From Thecaphora thlaspeos (lineage: Eukaryota; Basidiomycota; Ustilaginomycetes; Urocystidales; Glomosporiaceae), in NCBI GenBank assembly GCA_900291925.1, contig UWYS01000005.1, positions 620,001 through 684,000 on the forward strand: a stretch of 64,000 nt of DNA, read 5' to 3'. The translations under genes were made by a program, and so were the position numbers. A model generated the notes under the pieces. The model saw nothing but the letters and a program-made list of their open reading frames with translations, had not been told where the DNA came from and did not search any database. Numbering within the stretch: position 1 is the stretch's first letter; every line of letters begins with the position of its first letter. This document shows, one piece after another, positions 10,097 through 20,671 of the stretch.

Positions 10097-13000
10097 TTAC
10101 ACGTCCCACGTCGTCCTCCAAGCCATCCGCACCCCGCCCTGCTTGACCTCTTCCCTCTGCAACAACCTCTCTACATATTCCGCCACCGCCCTGTTATCCT
10201 GCACCTCCACGTCATTCTTGACTTTTGTGTAGAGTATGGGACAATCTAGCGAGACGCACGGTACGTCTTGCGTTCCGGGCGGTCCGAATCCTGCACAGCT
10301 TGTACATATCTCTTCTATAGTCCGCTTCCGAACTTCCGATAGATGCAGCGAAGTCTGCGTACGGTGCATCGTGACGAGTGGATCTTGTTGACAGTCCAGG
10401 CAGATGAGCGATTCGGTGCGCGTACTGCAGATGTGGCACGTCTCGGTGCGATAGTGGCCGTTGAGCGTCGGTAGGCCAGCAGTAGGGATGTCGCGCCGCG
10501 CAGCCGCGCCGCGGTGTGGGTGGGAATCTGTCGTCTTGTCATCGTTCCTGACCTGTTCGCTGGTGGAGTCGCCATGAGCGACGAGCGTCGCCGCCGGTGC
10601 GACGGGTCGTTTGTGCCACTTTGTATTGACCGTCTTCGGCAGCTCGTGATACCAGCTCTCGACATCGGCGCCTAGCAGGTTGAACACCCTCGCCAGCGGT
10701 GGGATGATGGTGCGCGTAATGTAGTACTGCGCGTTGATCTGCATCTGCGGATTGCGCAGCATCACCTCGGGCGAGACGGCCTGGGCGTTGAGCTTGGCCT
10801 TTGGCTCGCCCTGCGAGATGATGTACGGAATCCTCTCGGCGTGCTGCGGCTCGCTGCGCGGATCAACGAGCATCTTCCTTGACGCCACCGCCGCACCGGG
10901 CGGTAGCGCCACCTTTTCGCTGTAGGTGCCCAGCCGCACCTCTTTGGCAAAGATAAAGTCCTGGATCGACACGCGACCCTCGAGGATCTTTTTGAACTGG
11001 CGCTGGCAAAACGTCTTGACGGCCGAGAGGTCGCGGCTGCGAAAGAGGATGCGGATGCACGCCTCGAGTATGCGCTGCAGCGCCGGGTGGCCGTCGCGCC
11101 GCACCGTCTCGATGCCCTTGGCATCGAAGCCGGGCTCGGTCTCGTCGGGCGTCTCGTACTTGAAGCCGACGTAGCGCTTCTTGGCGAGCAGCACGCAGGG
11201 CAGGTAGATCTTTTCGAACTTGAGCTTAACGGGTGCCGGGTTCATCAAAGTCACCCTGTCGGCGATCTCGTACCCGATCCGGAAGGCGTCGTCCTTCGTC
11301 CGGCCGGGCAGGTAGACAAAGAGCGAGTCGGTGTCGCCATAGACCACCTGGGCGCCCCACTCTTGCGTCCCGTTGATCAGGTCCATGGCCTTCTCCAGCG
11401 TCTCCCTGCCTGTCTGGACGATGGCGTCGGAGATCTCGACGCATGGCATCCGCCCCGAGTACGACGCGCTCGTGTAGCCGTAGGTGACGTTGGCGAGCAG
11501 CTTGAGCGAGAGCTGCCGCGCGTTCTGGATGCGCTGGAACGCCTTGTCGCCCTTGGTACCCTTCATCGACTCCTTGACCATCACGCGGGTGTCGAGGATC
11601 TCGGAGAGCATCTTGGCCAGCAGGCTCTTGCGCACGTTCGGCTTGACGAAGAGCAGGCCGTTGGACGAAATGTTGACGTGATCCTCCAGCAGGCTCAGCA
11701 GGCCCTTCGGCAGGTGAGGGTCGGTCACACCGAACTTTAACGTCCCCTTGAATGCCGAGACGCGGCCGAGGCAGGTCGAGTAGCAAAAGTTGTGGGCGAT
11801 CATGATGCTCGGGTAGAGCGACTGGAAGTCGAGTACCATCAGCGGGCCCTTGTAGAAGGCCGATTGCGGCTCCATGATCAAGGGCAGGCTCTCGGCCGCG
11901 TTCTGCTTGCCCACCTGAGCGCGGTTGGGCGAGATTAGGACAAAGCTCTCCGGCTTGGCGATGCGCAGCATGATCGACTCGACCTTAAACTGCGAGCCGC
12001 GGCTGATAACCGAGAAGAAGTCGATCCCATATATGCGCGCAAATTCGGCGGTGCGCAGGACGTACTCGGACTCCTGGATAATCTCCAGTACCAGCTCGGT
12101 CATGTCGACGTAGTAGCGTAGTGTGCGGACGATGGTGTAGAGCCGACCGGAGCGGTACCACTCGGTCAGTTGCTCGAACGAGAACTTGGGGATGCGTCGG
12201 TGCAGCAGATGGTAACAGACGTTCTCGAGGCTGTATACGTTGAGCGCCAGCTCGCCCTTCACCAGCCGCCAGATATTGAGCACGTGCCGCCCCGTGATCT
12301 TGAGGGCCGAGCTCTGCGTCCAGACGTAGTTGTCCGACCTGCCGCCGGCCCGCCCGGTGTTGTGAAAGAGGACGCGTCCGAGCTCCGGGACCAGGTCATA
12401 CTCGTACTCCTTCATCGCACGCTCGACGATGTAGCCCCACGACGCGCTGTGGATCTCCCAGCCGGCCAGGATTTCAGGGTCAAAGGCACGGATAAGGTCG
12501 ATCAGCGCATTGAACAGGTCAAGCTCGTTGTCGGCCATCTCGACGGCAAGGTTACTGAGCCCCAGCCGTCGCGAGTCGATCCCGCTCTCGGCGTTGATCA
12601 AGATCCCACTCCGCGTGTCGAGGCGCGAGCCGGTATCCTGAAGGCCCTCGTCCTCATTCTGGAAGCTGTAGATGATCGCCTCGATGACGTCGTGCGACGG
12701 ATCCGGGTAGAGGGCGCCGCGCGTACAACAGTGGACCTCAACGGCGAGGATCGTCATGTGCTGCTTCTCGCGCGGCACGAGCGAGGTCGGCGCGTGCTGG
12801 CTGACCTTGAAGCCGTACTCGTTTGCCTGCGTGGTCCCCTCGATCTGCGAGAGCAGCCGGCGCCGCCGCCTCCGAGACCTCTCCCGAACCACGAGCGCCT
12901 CGTTGTGCCTCCACGCATTGACTTCGAGCAGCGTCGGCGCAGGCGGCCCAAACTGCCAGACCCGCCTCTTTGGCGTAGGTGCGGTGGCCGTGACCGAACT

Positions 13001-15232
13001 CTCGTGGTCCCAGTGCTGAAAGTTGCGTAGGAACGACGATGTGTCGGATTGGAACTTGAACAGGCGGCCAGCGTACTCGCGCGCGTGTTCCGGCACGTCG
13101 CCCGGGTTGCTGAAGTAGGGATCGCGATGGAGCTCCCGGACCATGTCAAAGTGACCGAAGGACTGAGTCACAGCTAGACGGGATGGCGCCGGCTCTCGGA
13201 AGGTGTAGCGCGGCGCCGCTGTCCTAGCGGCTGCGCTCCCTGCCCGAATCTTGGCAAGGGTCGACGATGCGTTGGAAGCGGGTCCGTCGGTCGGTGCGCC
13301 TGTGCTTGTGCTGGCGCTCGCGCTCGACGCGGTGGACGCGGATGAGGCCGGCTGCAGCTTGCTCTGGGCGTTGGGCGGCGTGGCAGTGGAGTCGTTGGCG
13401 AACCGCACGCGCGGAGCTCGGTCGTCTTTGACGGAGCTGCCTGCCGACAATGGGTCAGCTTGCTGCTGGGCCATCTCAGTGCTCCGTGAAGCTTCGGACC
13501 ATGCCTTGATCTGCCTTGGCATGTCGGCGCCACCAGAGGCTTTCGCACCTTCCGCGGGACCATCATTCCGGTGGTCGATCCGGACCCTGGGCTTCTTCGG
13601 GCTTGGCGTGGGGCTGTTGCTGAACAGGCTCTGGCTGGAGTGACCGCTGTCGGTGCTGCGCAGAGGCTTGCTGCTAAGGCCAGGACCGGGTGGATCCGCC
13701 TCTTCCTCGACCCCGTCCGGCAGCTGGTGTTCTTCGGGCTCGTCGTCCTCCTGATCCGAGCCGGCATGCTCCTGGGCCATGGTCGATGCCTCAGCTCGTT
13801 CGAGCCGGTCCCTGAACTCCTGGCCCTTGAAGAGGTCGAAGTCGATTTTGTCATCCACCATGTCGTCGTTCCCGCACCCATCGATGCCTGACGAGGCCGT
13901 AAAGGTGCCGCCCTGGGTCATCGAGTGGTTGAGGTCGTAGAGCTTGCACGAAGAGGCCGGACCGGAGCGTTGCGTGTACGGATCGGTCGTCGCATCGACG
14001 TCGCTGTACGGGTGGAACACCTCGACCGCGTTGAACGTCGTCATGATGAAGTCGTCGAGCGGCGGTCGTACGGTGAAGTGGTCGGCCCTCCGCTCACGCT
14101 CAACTGTCTTGGCCTTTTCGTCAGCAAGCCGCTTGGCAAGAAGCATCCTCATGCGCTCCTCCGACATCCATTTAGGGCTCTCGCCCGTACGGAACTGCCG
14201 ACGGCGGTCCTCGGCCGTGTCCGCAACGGGGATCGATGGCGAGAGGCCCGCGGCGAGCCGCCTCATCCTCTCGTCCTCCCACAGACCGCGCAGGCTCGGA
14301 ACGAGCTTCTCGTCCGGGTCAACGCCGGCCGCCATGCTCTCGTCAAAACCGTGGTGGAGCTCCCTGGGCTTGAGCTTGCGCCGGTTGATGATCCAGGAAG
14401 CGTTGACGTCGAGCTCGATCTGACAGTGGGAAGCGCGGTGGATGTCCTGGCTCTGCAGTTTGGCGAGCGGGATCGTGTTGCGGTTCCACAGTTTGGCGTC
14501 GGCCGTGAGGATGCCCTGATCGTCGTCGGCGGCAACCTCTTCGCTGTCCGGTATGGGGAGGCGGAAGCGTGCATCGTCGAGGTCGATGTAGTCGCAGCCA
14601 AAGATGCTGTAGTCGAGCATAAACTGGAGCTGGTAGCGGATGTGGACCTCGTACGACTGGAAGACGGTCTTCATCACGCCGCCACTCTCGAGGACGGCGG
14701 AGATGCGGTAGCTGTGAGATGGATCGATGAAGGAGATCTTGAGAAAGTAGTGGTAGCCGAGGTGGTAGCCGTAGAAGTCGACGCCTTTGCAGAGGTGAAT
14801 GGCGGCGATGAACTGGTTGGTCTCGGGGTCGTCCGGATCGCGCCGGAGCGAGACGGCCATGGCGGCGTTGAGCTCGCGCCCGAGGCGATGGACGTAGCGG
14901 AGAACATGGCCCGGCTCGAGGCTACCCTGATACTTGACGTAGCAGTAGGGGAAGACGTTGTGTGCGTGGAGGCAGACACGCTGGCCCGCCGGCGTGGCGC
15001 CAAATATGCGGAGGACGGGGACCATTTCCAGCGGCTGTCCCTCAGCATTGAAGGCGCATTCAGTTCGGTCGAGGCCGGAGGGGAAGGTTAGTACGTGGTC
15101 AATGTTTATGAGGCGGACACGAAAGAAGGCTTGCTGGTTGTGCTGCAGCGGCGGATGCTGCTGAGGCGCAACGCCGCCATGCCTGAGGTCGGCCGGCTGC
15201 TGCTGAGGCTGCTGCCTGGCCTCTCCGAGCAT
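10097..15232 (-). CDS. REV3: DNA polymerase zeta catalytic subunit Rev3
   Basis: A single exon encodes 1711 residues of a B-family translesion polymerase, which extends from mismatched or damaged template ends in the nucleus. The N-terminal domain begins FFRVRLINIDHVLTFPSG. A long disordered insert spans roughly residues 400-740. The exonuclease-like domain starts with ILAVEVHCC near residue 826, where the usual catalytic DxE is not present, consistent with Rev3 lacking proofreading. Polymerase motif A DFQSLYPSI starts at residue 1135, motif B is KLLANVTYGY, and motif C YGDTDS is at about 1298-1303. The C-terminus carries two four-Cys clusters (CHICSTRTESLICLDC, then CTSC...CVSLDC). In Pol zeta and related B-family enzymes the second cluster binds an iron-sulfur centre and holds the accessory subunits. 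The length is between yeast (about 1,500) and human (about 3,100). Confidence 0.95.
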   Translation of the reverse strand: MLGEARQQPQQQPADLRHGGVAPQQHPPLQHNQQAFFRVRLINIDHVLTFPSGLDRTECAFNAEGQPLEMVPVLRIFGATPAGQRVCLHAHNVFPYCYVKYQGSLEPGHVLRYVHRLGRELNAAMAVSLRRDPDDPETNQFIAAIHLCKGVDFYGYHLGYHYFLKISFIDPSHSYRISAVLESGGVMKTVFQSYEVHIRYQLQFMLDYSIFGCDYIDLDDARFRLPIPDSEEVAADDDQGILTADAKLWNRNTIPLAKLQSQDIHRASHCQIELDVNASWIINRRKLKPRELHHGFDESMAAGVDPDEKLVPSLRGLWEDERMRRLAAGLSPSIPVADTAEDRRRQFRTGESPKWMSEERMRMLLAKRLADEKAKTVERERRADHFTVRPPLDDFIMTTFNAVEVFHPYSDVDATTDPYTQRSGPASSCKLYDLNHSMTQGGTFTASSGIDGCGNDDMVDDKIDFDLFKGQEFRDRLERAEASTMAQEHAGSDQEDDEPEEHQLPDGVEEEADPPGPGLSSKPLRSTDSGHSSQSLFSNSPTPSPKKPRVRIDHRNDGPAEGAKASGGADMPRQIKAWSEASRSTEMAQQQADPLSAGSSVKDDRAPRVRFANDSTATPPNAQSKLQPASSASTASSASASTSTGAPTDGPASNASSTLAKIRAGSAAARTAAPRYTFREPAPSRLAVTQSFGHFDMVRELHRDPYFSNPGDVPEHAREYAGRLFKFQSDTSSFLRNFQHWDHESSVTATAPTPKRRVWQFGPPAPTLLEVNAWRHNEALVVRERSRRRRRRLLSQIEGTTQANEYGFKVSQHAPTSLVPREKQHMTILAVEVHCCTRGALYPDPSHDVIEAIIYSFQNEDEGLQDTGSRLDTRSGILINAESGIDSRRLGLSNLAVEMADNELDLFNALIDLIRAFDPEILAGWEIHSASWGYIVERAMKEYEYDLVPELGRVLFHNTGRAGGRSDNYVWTQSSALKITGRHVLNIWRLVKGELALNVYSLENVCYHLLHRRIPKFSFEQLTEWYRSGRLYTIVRTLRYYVDMTELVLEIIQESEYVLRTAEFARIYGIDFFSVISRGSQFKVESIMLRIAKPESFVLISPNRAQVGKQNAAESLPLIMEPQSAFYKGPLMVLDFQSLYPSIMIAHNFCYSTCLGRVSAFKGTLKFGVTDPHLPKGLLSLLEDHVNISSNGLLFVKPNVRKSLLAKMLSEILDTRVMVKESMKGTKGDKAFQRIQNARQLSLKLLANVTYGYTSASYSGRMPCVEISDAIVQTGRETLEKAMDLINGTQEWGAQVVYGDTDSLFVYLPGRTKDDAFRIGYEIADRVTLMNPAPVKLKFEKIYLPCVLLAKKRYVGFKYETPDETEPGFDAKGIETVRRDGHPALQRILEACIRILFRSRDLSAVKTFCQRQFKKILEGRVSIQDFIFAKEVRLGTYSEKVALPPGAAVASRKMLVDPRSEPQHAERIPYIISQGEPKAKLNAQAVSPEVMLRNPQMQINAQYYITRTIIPPLARVFNLLGADVESWYHELPKTVNTKWHKRPVAPAATLVAHGDSTSEQVRNDDKTTDSHPHRGAAARRDIPTAGLPTLNGHYRTETCHICSTRTESLICLDCQQDPLVTMHRTQTSLHLSEVRKRTIEEICTSCAGFGPPGTQDVPCVSLDCPILYTKVKNDVEVQDNRAVAEYVERLLQREEVKQGGVRMAWRTTWDV

Positions 15233-16504
15233 ACTATCGATGTGTATGCGCTCGAGATCAAGGCGAGTCTATACGGCCGAGCAATGGTGAGCTGAGGCTG
15301 GCCCACAAGGGGCAATCACATTGTGTCAGGCGTCGAAGGATCTGTCGAGGGGTGAGGGAAGGTCGTCTGAAGGATGCTGTGGAGCGCATGTCATGTTAGA
15401 GGCATTGCAGAAGATTGATCTCTGTGACGGTCCGCGAGGTGTCGAGCAGGAGCAAAGAAGGTGGTGGCTGTGGTGGTCGTGGTGGTGGTGGTGGTGATGC
15501 GTAAGGTGGAAGGTGGAAGGTGGAAGAAGGCGGGTGGACCAAGAAAGAACGCAGCGTGAGCCTTACGCCTCCACTTTCTGGGCGAAGAGGCAGAGACGCT
15601 GGCTGGCCTGAGCCTCGGCGTCTGGGCGTGGCCCCTCTCGTGTCTGTGATACGACGGGTGGTCCGTGAGCGAGCGCGCCAGCCTTTAACGACAAGTCAGA
15701 TCGAATAGATCGGGGGCAAGGAGGCCCCTTTTTTTTCGTTTTTCTCTGCAGGGCCAGCGCCAGGGCCAGGCAGGGGGCCAGGAAGGCGGCCAGGAAGGCG
15801 GCCAGGAAGGCGGGAAGGCCGAGCAAAGGGGCGAGCGCGCGCAGGGTGCCTTTGCCTGTGCGGGTCCGGGTCCGGGTCCGGGTCCGGGTGCGGCCGTTGC
15901 GGTGGCTCTTTGGTGGTGGCCTGCGCGTGGGGCGAGCGAGAAAGGCTTAGAGGGCGGCCACGGCGGGCGGCGTGTGTTTCGTGTTGACCCGCCGCCGTCG
16001 CTGTTCGTCACCATCTCTCGCTACCTCTTCCACTCCCTCTATACTGCACCGCCCTCCCCCGCTCGTATCCTGTTGCCACAGCCGTCACCTCCGTCAGCCC
16101 ACATCCTCGCACAGCACACCACATCGCGCCTTCACCCCACCAGCATCGCCGAGACCATCCCCACTCGATACGCACCAAGAGGGATCACCACCACTCCGCG
16201 CCTCCTCCTCCCGTCTTGCCTCGGTGTCTCGACGCCGCCTACCGGCCAGCCGCCTCTCGCTCTCGTCGCTACTCTCGGCGCCCTCTCCCGCTCTGTGTCC
16301 GCCAGCATCCTTCGCATCCGTGCCCGCTCGACGCGTGCACCCTGCACAGAAATCGTAAGCCTTCTTCTTCCGCCCAAGAAGGTCGCTTCCCTCTACCTGT
16401 GGAGGCCCACTACACGCCGCCAAGAGGCTCATCTCAGCCACCCTTCCTTTTCTCCCCGCTGCTCTCTCGCCCTCTGCTCACCCGGGTCGCCAGCCTAGCA
16501 CAGC
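15233..16504. other. Divergent promoter region of REV3 and the PP2A scaffold gene
   Basis: This 1.27-kb divergent intergenic region has two short tandem repeats (15775-15813 and 15861-15890), a T tract near 15730, and a CT-rich leader before the plus-strand start. No coding frame in it has a recognisable domain. Confidence 0.6.
15775..15890 (+). repeat. Two adjacent minisatellites (12-bp and 6-bp units)
   Basis: Positions 15775-15813 hold about three copies of a 12-bp unit, GGCCAGGAAGGC. Positions 15861-15890 hold about five copies of CGGGTC. Both lie in the shared upstream region of two divergent genes. Confidence 0.8.
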
Positions 16505-18573
16505 ATGAACAACGACGAGGAACTCTTCCCCATCGCCATCCTCATCGATGAGCTCAAGTCCGATGATGTCACCCTCAGACTCAACGCCATCCACCGCATC
16601 TCGACCATCGCGCTTGCCCTAGGCCCAAAGCGCGCCAGAAATGAGCTCATCCCCTTCCTCCAAGACTCGCTCGACGACGAGGACGAAGTCCTCCTCGCTC
16701 TCGCAGAGGAGCTCGGCTCCGGCTTCGTCGAGTACCTCGGCGGCCCCGCCTTCGCCCACCTCCTCCTCGGGCCTCTCGAGAACCTGGCCGCCGTCGAGGA
16801 GACCGTCGTTCGTGAGAAGGTGAGCGCGCGCGCAACGTCTTCTCTGGCATGAGGTCTCCGGCAGTCTTGCTGCATGTTGGTGGAGTGCTGACGCCTGCAT
16901 CGCTGTCCGACCGTCTGACACCGTCTTGCCGCTCGCGCCACCCGTGTAGGCTTCTGAGTCGATCACAAAGATCGCCGAGGTGCTGTCAGAAGCGCAGGTG
17001 GCCGAGTACTACCTTCCGCTTCTTAATCGACTTACCAGTGGCGACTGGTTCACCTCGCGCACCAGCGCCACCTCGCTATATGCCGCTGTCTACCCAAAGG
17101 CGCCATCAGAGGCGCGGGAGCAGCTGATCAAGATGTTTGCCGGCCTCTGCAACGACGACACCCCAATGGTCCGACGCGCCGCAGCAAGAGACCTCGGACC
17201 ATTCGCCAAGAACCTGACAAAGGAGCTCGTCATCTCGGACATCATTCCGTTATACCGCAAGCTCTCGTCCGACGACCAGGACAGTGTCAGGCTGCTCACC
17301 GTCCAGGACCTGATTGCCATCGCAGAGTCGCTCGACCACGAAGAGTCGAAGAACTACCTTCTCCCATCCATCCGCAGCGCCGTCCAGGACAAGAGCTGGC
17401 GCGTCCGGTATATGGTGGCGGATCACTTTGTCAAGGTAAGTGTCGGCGGCGGTGCCCTTGATCCACACACTCCAAGCGCCTTTGATGGCCTCCTTTCTGG
17501 GACGCGACGCTGACTATCAGGATCTGTTTTGCACAACCTTTCTCACCCACCATCTGCTATGCCCCCGCCCTGCTGTACAGCTCGCCTCTGCTGTCGGTGA
17601 GGATGTTGTCCGCGACGAGCTGGTGATGGCGTTCGTGCACCTGCTCCGCGACGACGAGGCCGAGGTGAAGACGGCGGGCGCTGGCCAAGTTCCCGGATTT
17701 GCCAAGCTGGTCGACCAGGACATCATCCTGGCCCGGCTGATGCCGTGCGTCCGGGACCTGTCGAGCGACGCCTCGCAGCATGTGCGCGCGGCGTTAGGCA
17801 CGCAGATCAGCGGCCTGGCGCCGCTGCTGGGCAAGGAGGCGACGATCGAGCATCTGCTCCCGCTCTTTCTGCACCTGCTCAAGGACGAGTTCCCCGACGT
17901 GCGCCTCAACATCATCTCGAAGCTGGAGCAGGTAAACGAGGTGATCGGGATCGAGCTCCTTTCGCAGTCGCTGCTGCCGGCCATCGTCGAGCTGGCCGAG
18001 GACAAGCAGTGGCGCGTGCGACAGGCGATCATTGAGTACATTCCCTTGCTGGCCAACCAGCTGGGCGTGCAGTTCTTTGACGAGCAGCTGAGCAACCTCT
18101 GCATGTCGTGGCTCGGCGACACAGTCTTTTCCATCCGCGAGGCGGCGACGGTCAACCTCAAGAAGCTCACCGACGTGTTCGGCGTCGACTGGGCCAGGCA
18201 GACGATCATCCCGAAGGTGCTCCAGATGGGCACCCACCCCAACTACCTCTACCGCATGACGACCATCTTTGCGATCACAACGATGGCGCCGTCGCTCAAC
18301 ACGGCCGCCATCACCGAGAGCGTGCTCGAGACGGTGGTCCCGATGGTCGAGGATCCGATCCCCAACATCCGCTTCAACGTGGCCAAGGCGTTTGAGGTGC
18401 TCGCCGCCGTCCTGACACAGACGCCCGAGGGCAAGGCGGTGGTGGCGAGCCGGATTGCACCCGCCCTCGAGAAGCTCAAGAAGGACTCGGACGCAGACGT
18501 ACGCTACTTTGCACAGAAGGCATTTGAGGTGGCCAACCAGCAGCAGCAGCAGCCGTCTACAGGTGAGCCTTGA
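16505..18573 (+). CDS. TPD3: PP2A scaffold subunit A (HEAT-repeat regulatory subunit)
   Basis: Three exons, 16505-16819, 16950-17435 and 17581-18573, are joined in phase 0 through introns of 130 and 145 nt. They encode 597 residues, close to the usual 589. The protein is a chain of HEAT repeats. Typical repeat cores are [70 protein letters not shown] and [19 protein letters not shown]. The protein is the horseshoe scaffold that holds the PP2A catalytic C subunit and a variable B subunit. The acceptor at 17580 was preferred over one at 17520 because it restores the conserved [12 protein letters not shown] junction. A possible further intron at the very 3' end would change only the last few residues. 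Confidence 0.93.
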
Positions 18574-19324
18574 GCCGCCCGCCTATCCCCTCCCCTTCCC
18601 TCCGCGCTGGCACAGCCGACGGTGTTCCCCCGCTCTGTTGAACAGACTGTTGTAGACTGAACAATGCTTTTTCCCCTCCCCTCTCTCTTTGCGACGGGGT
18701 TTTCACTCGCTTCACTTTCTTTCCCATCGTCTTTCTCCTCGTCGGATCACCCTCGTTGTAGCCTGAACATTCCCCCTAGATTGACTCGATAGCACCACCA
18801 TTGAAATGAAAGAACGTAGGTCGAAGCACGCCCTCATAGCGGTGTGTGCTGGCTGTCTTTTTGACATTTTCTCTGATTCTTCAGAATGTCACCGTCGCTC
18901 GGGGCTGAGGTGTGCTATCGGTATGATCCTGCGATCAGTTATAGAGCTCTTCGCCCAGTCACGGCATAGCAGTAGGTCCGCATCCGAGCGAAGACACCAT
19001 TTCTTGTCTTGTTCTACTCTGTTCGCTGCTGCTGCTTCCACGCCTTTTTGTTGGATTTTTGACCCGGCTTTTTTTTTTTTTCCCTCCTACGCGGTGCACA
19101 CGCCTCCACCCGGCCTTTTTCCACAGGCTCTGCGAGCGACGTGCGAACGCCCGGCTGGATTATGATATGCTCGCTATGCGACAACACGTCGGCAGAGGCA
19201 CGCGAAGAGCAGGCAGGCAGACAAAGGACGAGAATGGATCTTCGTTTCATTCGCTTCAATTCAATTCGATGCAGTCAATCATCGGCGATACTGTCGGCAG
19301 GGGCCGCAAGGGCGGGCACGCTGC
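18574..19324. other. Convergent 3' region between the PP2A scaffold and ACBP genes
   Basis: Noncoding DNA contains CT-rich stretches and a T tract near 19070-19083 on the plus strand. The ends of two converging genes meet here. No RNA gene or conserved frame was recognised. Confidence 0.55.
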
Positions 19325-20056
19325 TCAAGCGTTGTTGATCTCCTCAATGTACTTGGCAGATGCCGGGTCGTCTGAAAAGGCGCAGCAAGGTGAAACGGCA
19401 GCGAGGCAGATAAAGGCAGTCGGACGCGGTCAGAACACTCGGTCAACCTTTCGTTTCGAAGCACAACGTACTCGAGCATGCGGCGACTCACCCTTGTTCT
19501 TCTCGAGGATGGCGAGGAAGGCGTCGACGTACTCCTGCTGGGCCTGCTCGGTCGACTTGCCCTCGTTCTTCTTCCAGGCGTCCCACTTGTACTTGCCAGT
19601 GAAGTCTGTTGGTCGTCGAAGCCGGGAGCGGAGTGCATACAAGGTCGCAGCCGTCAGCAAAGGGGCGTGCTGACTCTATCGTCTGGGCAATAAGCGACAG
19701 AGAAGGCCAAGGGAGCTACATACCCATCATGCCGGGCCTGCTGGTGTCGTTGTCACCCTTGGTAGCCTGCTTGAAGCTGCAAGGGCGGGCGAAAAAAGGA
19801 GAAATGAGGACGGATGGCGTCAGGGAGGCCAAAATCCCATCGCAGCGCCGGCTGAGCGAGACGTCGTACGCGCGATGCGACGATCGCTCCGAGTCGGAAC
19901 TGGATCGAGCCACTCAACGTCGCCATAGCATCAGCAGGGGTGTACTCACAGACCGTAGAACTTGAGCTGGTCATCCTGGCTGGGCTGGACGGGACCGTCC
20001 TTGGGGAGCGAGCCCACAATCTGGGTGGTCTTGTCGAACTTTGCCTGGACGGACAT
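19325..20056 (-). CDS. ACB1: Acyl-CoA-binding protein (ACBP), four exons
   Basis: Four exons on the minus strand, 20056-19950, 19776-19724, 19605-19492 and 19371-19325, sum to 321 nt and encode 106 residues. All three donors are GTGAGT or GTATGT and the phases agree. The product has the standard ACBP layout: AKFDKTTQIVGSLPKDG, then DDQLKFYGLFKQATKGDND, then RPGMMDFTGKYKWDAWKKN, and AQQEYVDAFLAILEKNK at the end. The YKQAT-like and KWDAW segments form the acyl-CoA-binding pocket in the family. The protein is cytosolic, carries long-chain acyl-CoA esters and buffers their pool. No exon is long enough to be obvious alone, so the gene shows only after splicing. Confidence 0.93.
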
Positions 20057-20671
20057 GGTGGATGTGACCTGGTAAGAGGAGAGGAGGGGGAGAGGTCGTA
20101 TGGAGAACGTGTAGTGAGGCTGGAGATTATATGAAGGAAGTGGTGGAGTAGGAAAGAGGCAAGGCAACGGCACGCCCGGTCGATGTTTCTGGTTCGCTCG
20201 GTGGGTGCCCTCCGGGCGGCAGCGGCGAGAGGCGGGCGGGGGACGCGGGGCCTCTTGGTGGAGGCCGTTGCCGCCCGCTCGCTCGTTGGGTTGACCCCCT
20301 GGGCTTGCGCGCGTGAACGCCCCGTGCACAGACCAAGGGCAAAAAATTATTCGGATCCGAAACTGGACCGACCGATCACTTTGGCCCGTCTCCTGGCATG
20401 GATGCAGCGCGTTGGCGAAACTGCGCCTGCGTTTCAATCAATGCGGTGCGGATCGGCAGGACGTCGCCAGCGTGCCTGCCCTCCTCTCCTCTGCTTTCCC
20501 CCCCTACCCCTGCCCTCGTCGTCAGCAGCAGCAGCATCTCCCCTGTGTGGACGTCGCGCTGTTGCCCCCCCATCGCTCGCCAAGTAGCCCGGCCCCTCTC
20601 TTTGCCCCGATTGCTGCGAACGCCTGTCCATCGGGACCTCTCTCGCCCTCGCCAGAGCGCCCGTCGCGAAG
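20057..20671. other. Divergent promoter region of ACBP and the SWIB gene
   Basis: This is 615 bp between two divergent starts. It is CT-rich on the plus strand in its right half, which fits a leader for the SWIB gene. No separate feature was recognised. Confidence 0.55.

Noticed and set aside
13925..15091. Plus-strand open frame of 388 codons inside REV3
   Set aside because: It is antisense to the conserved N-terminal domain of Rev3. Its Val/Glu/Arg-rich translation is the usual shadow of a GC-biased gene.
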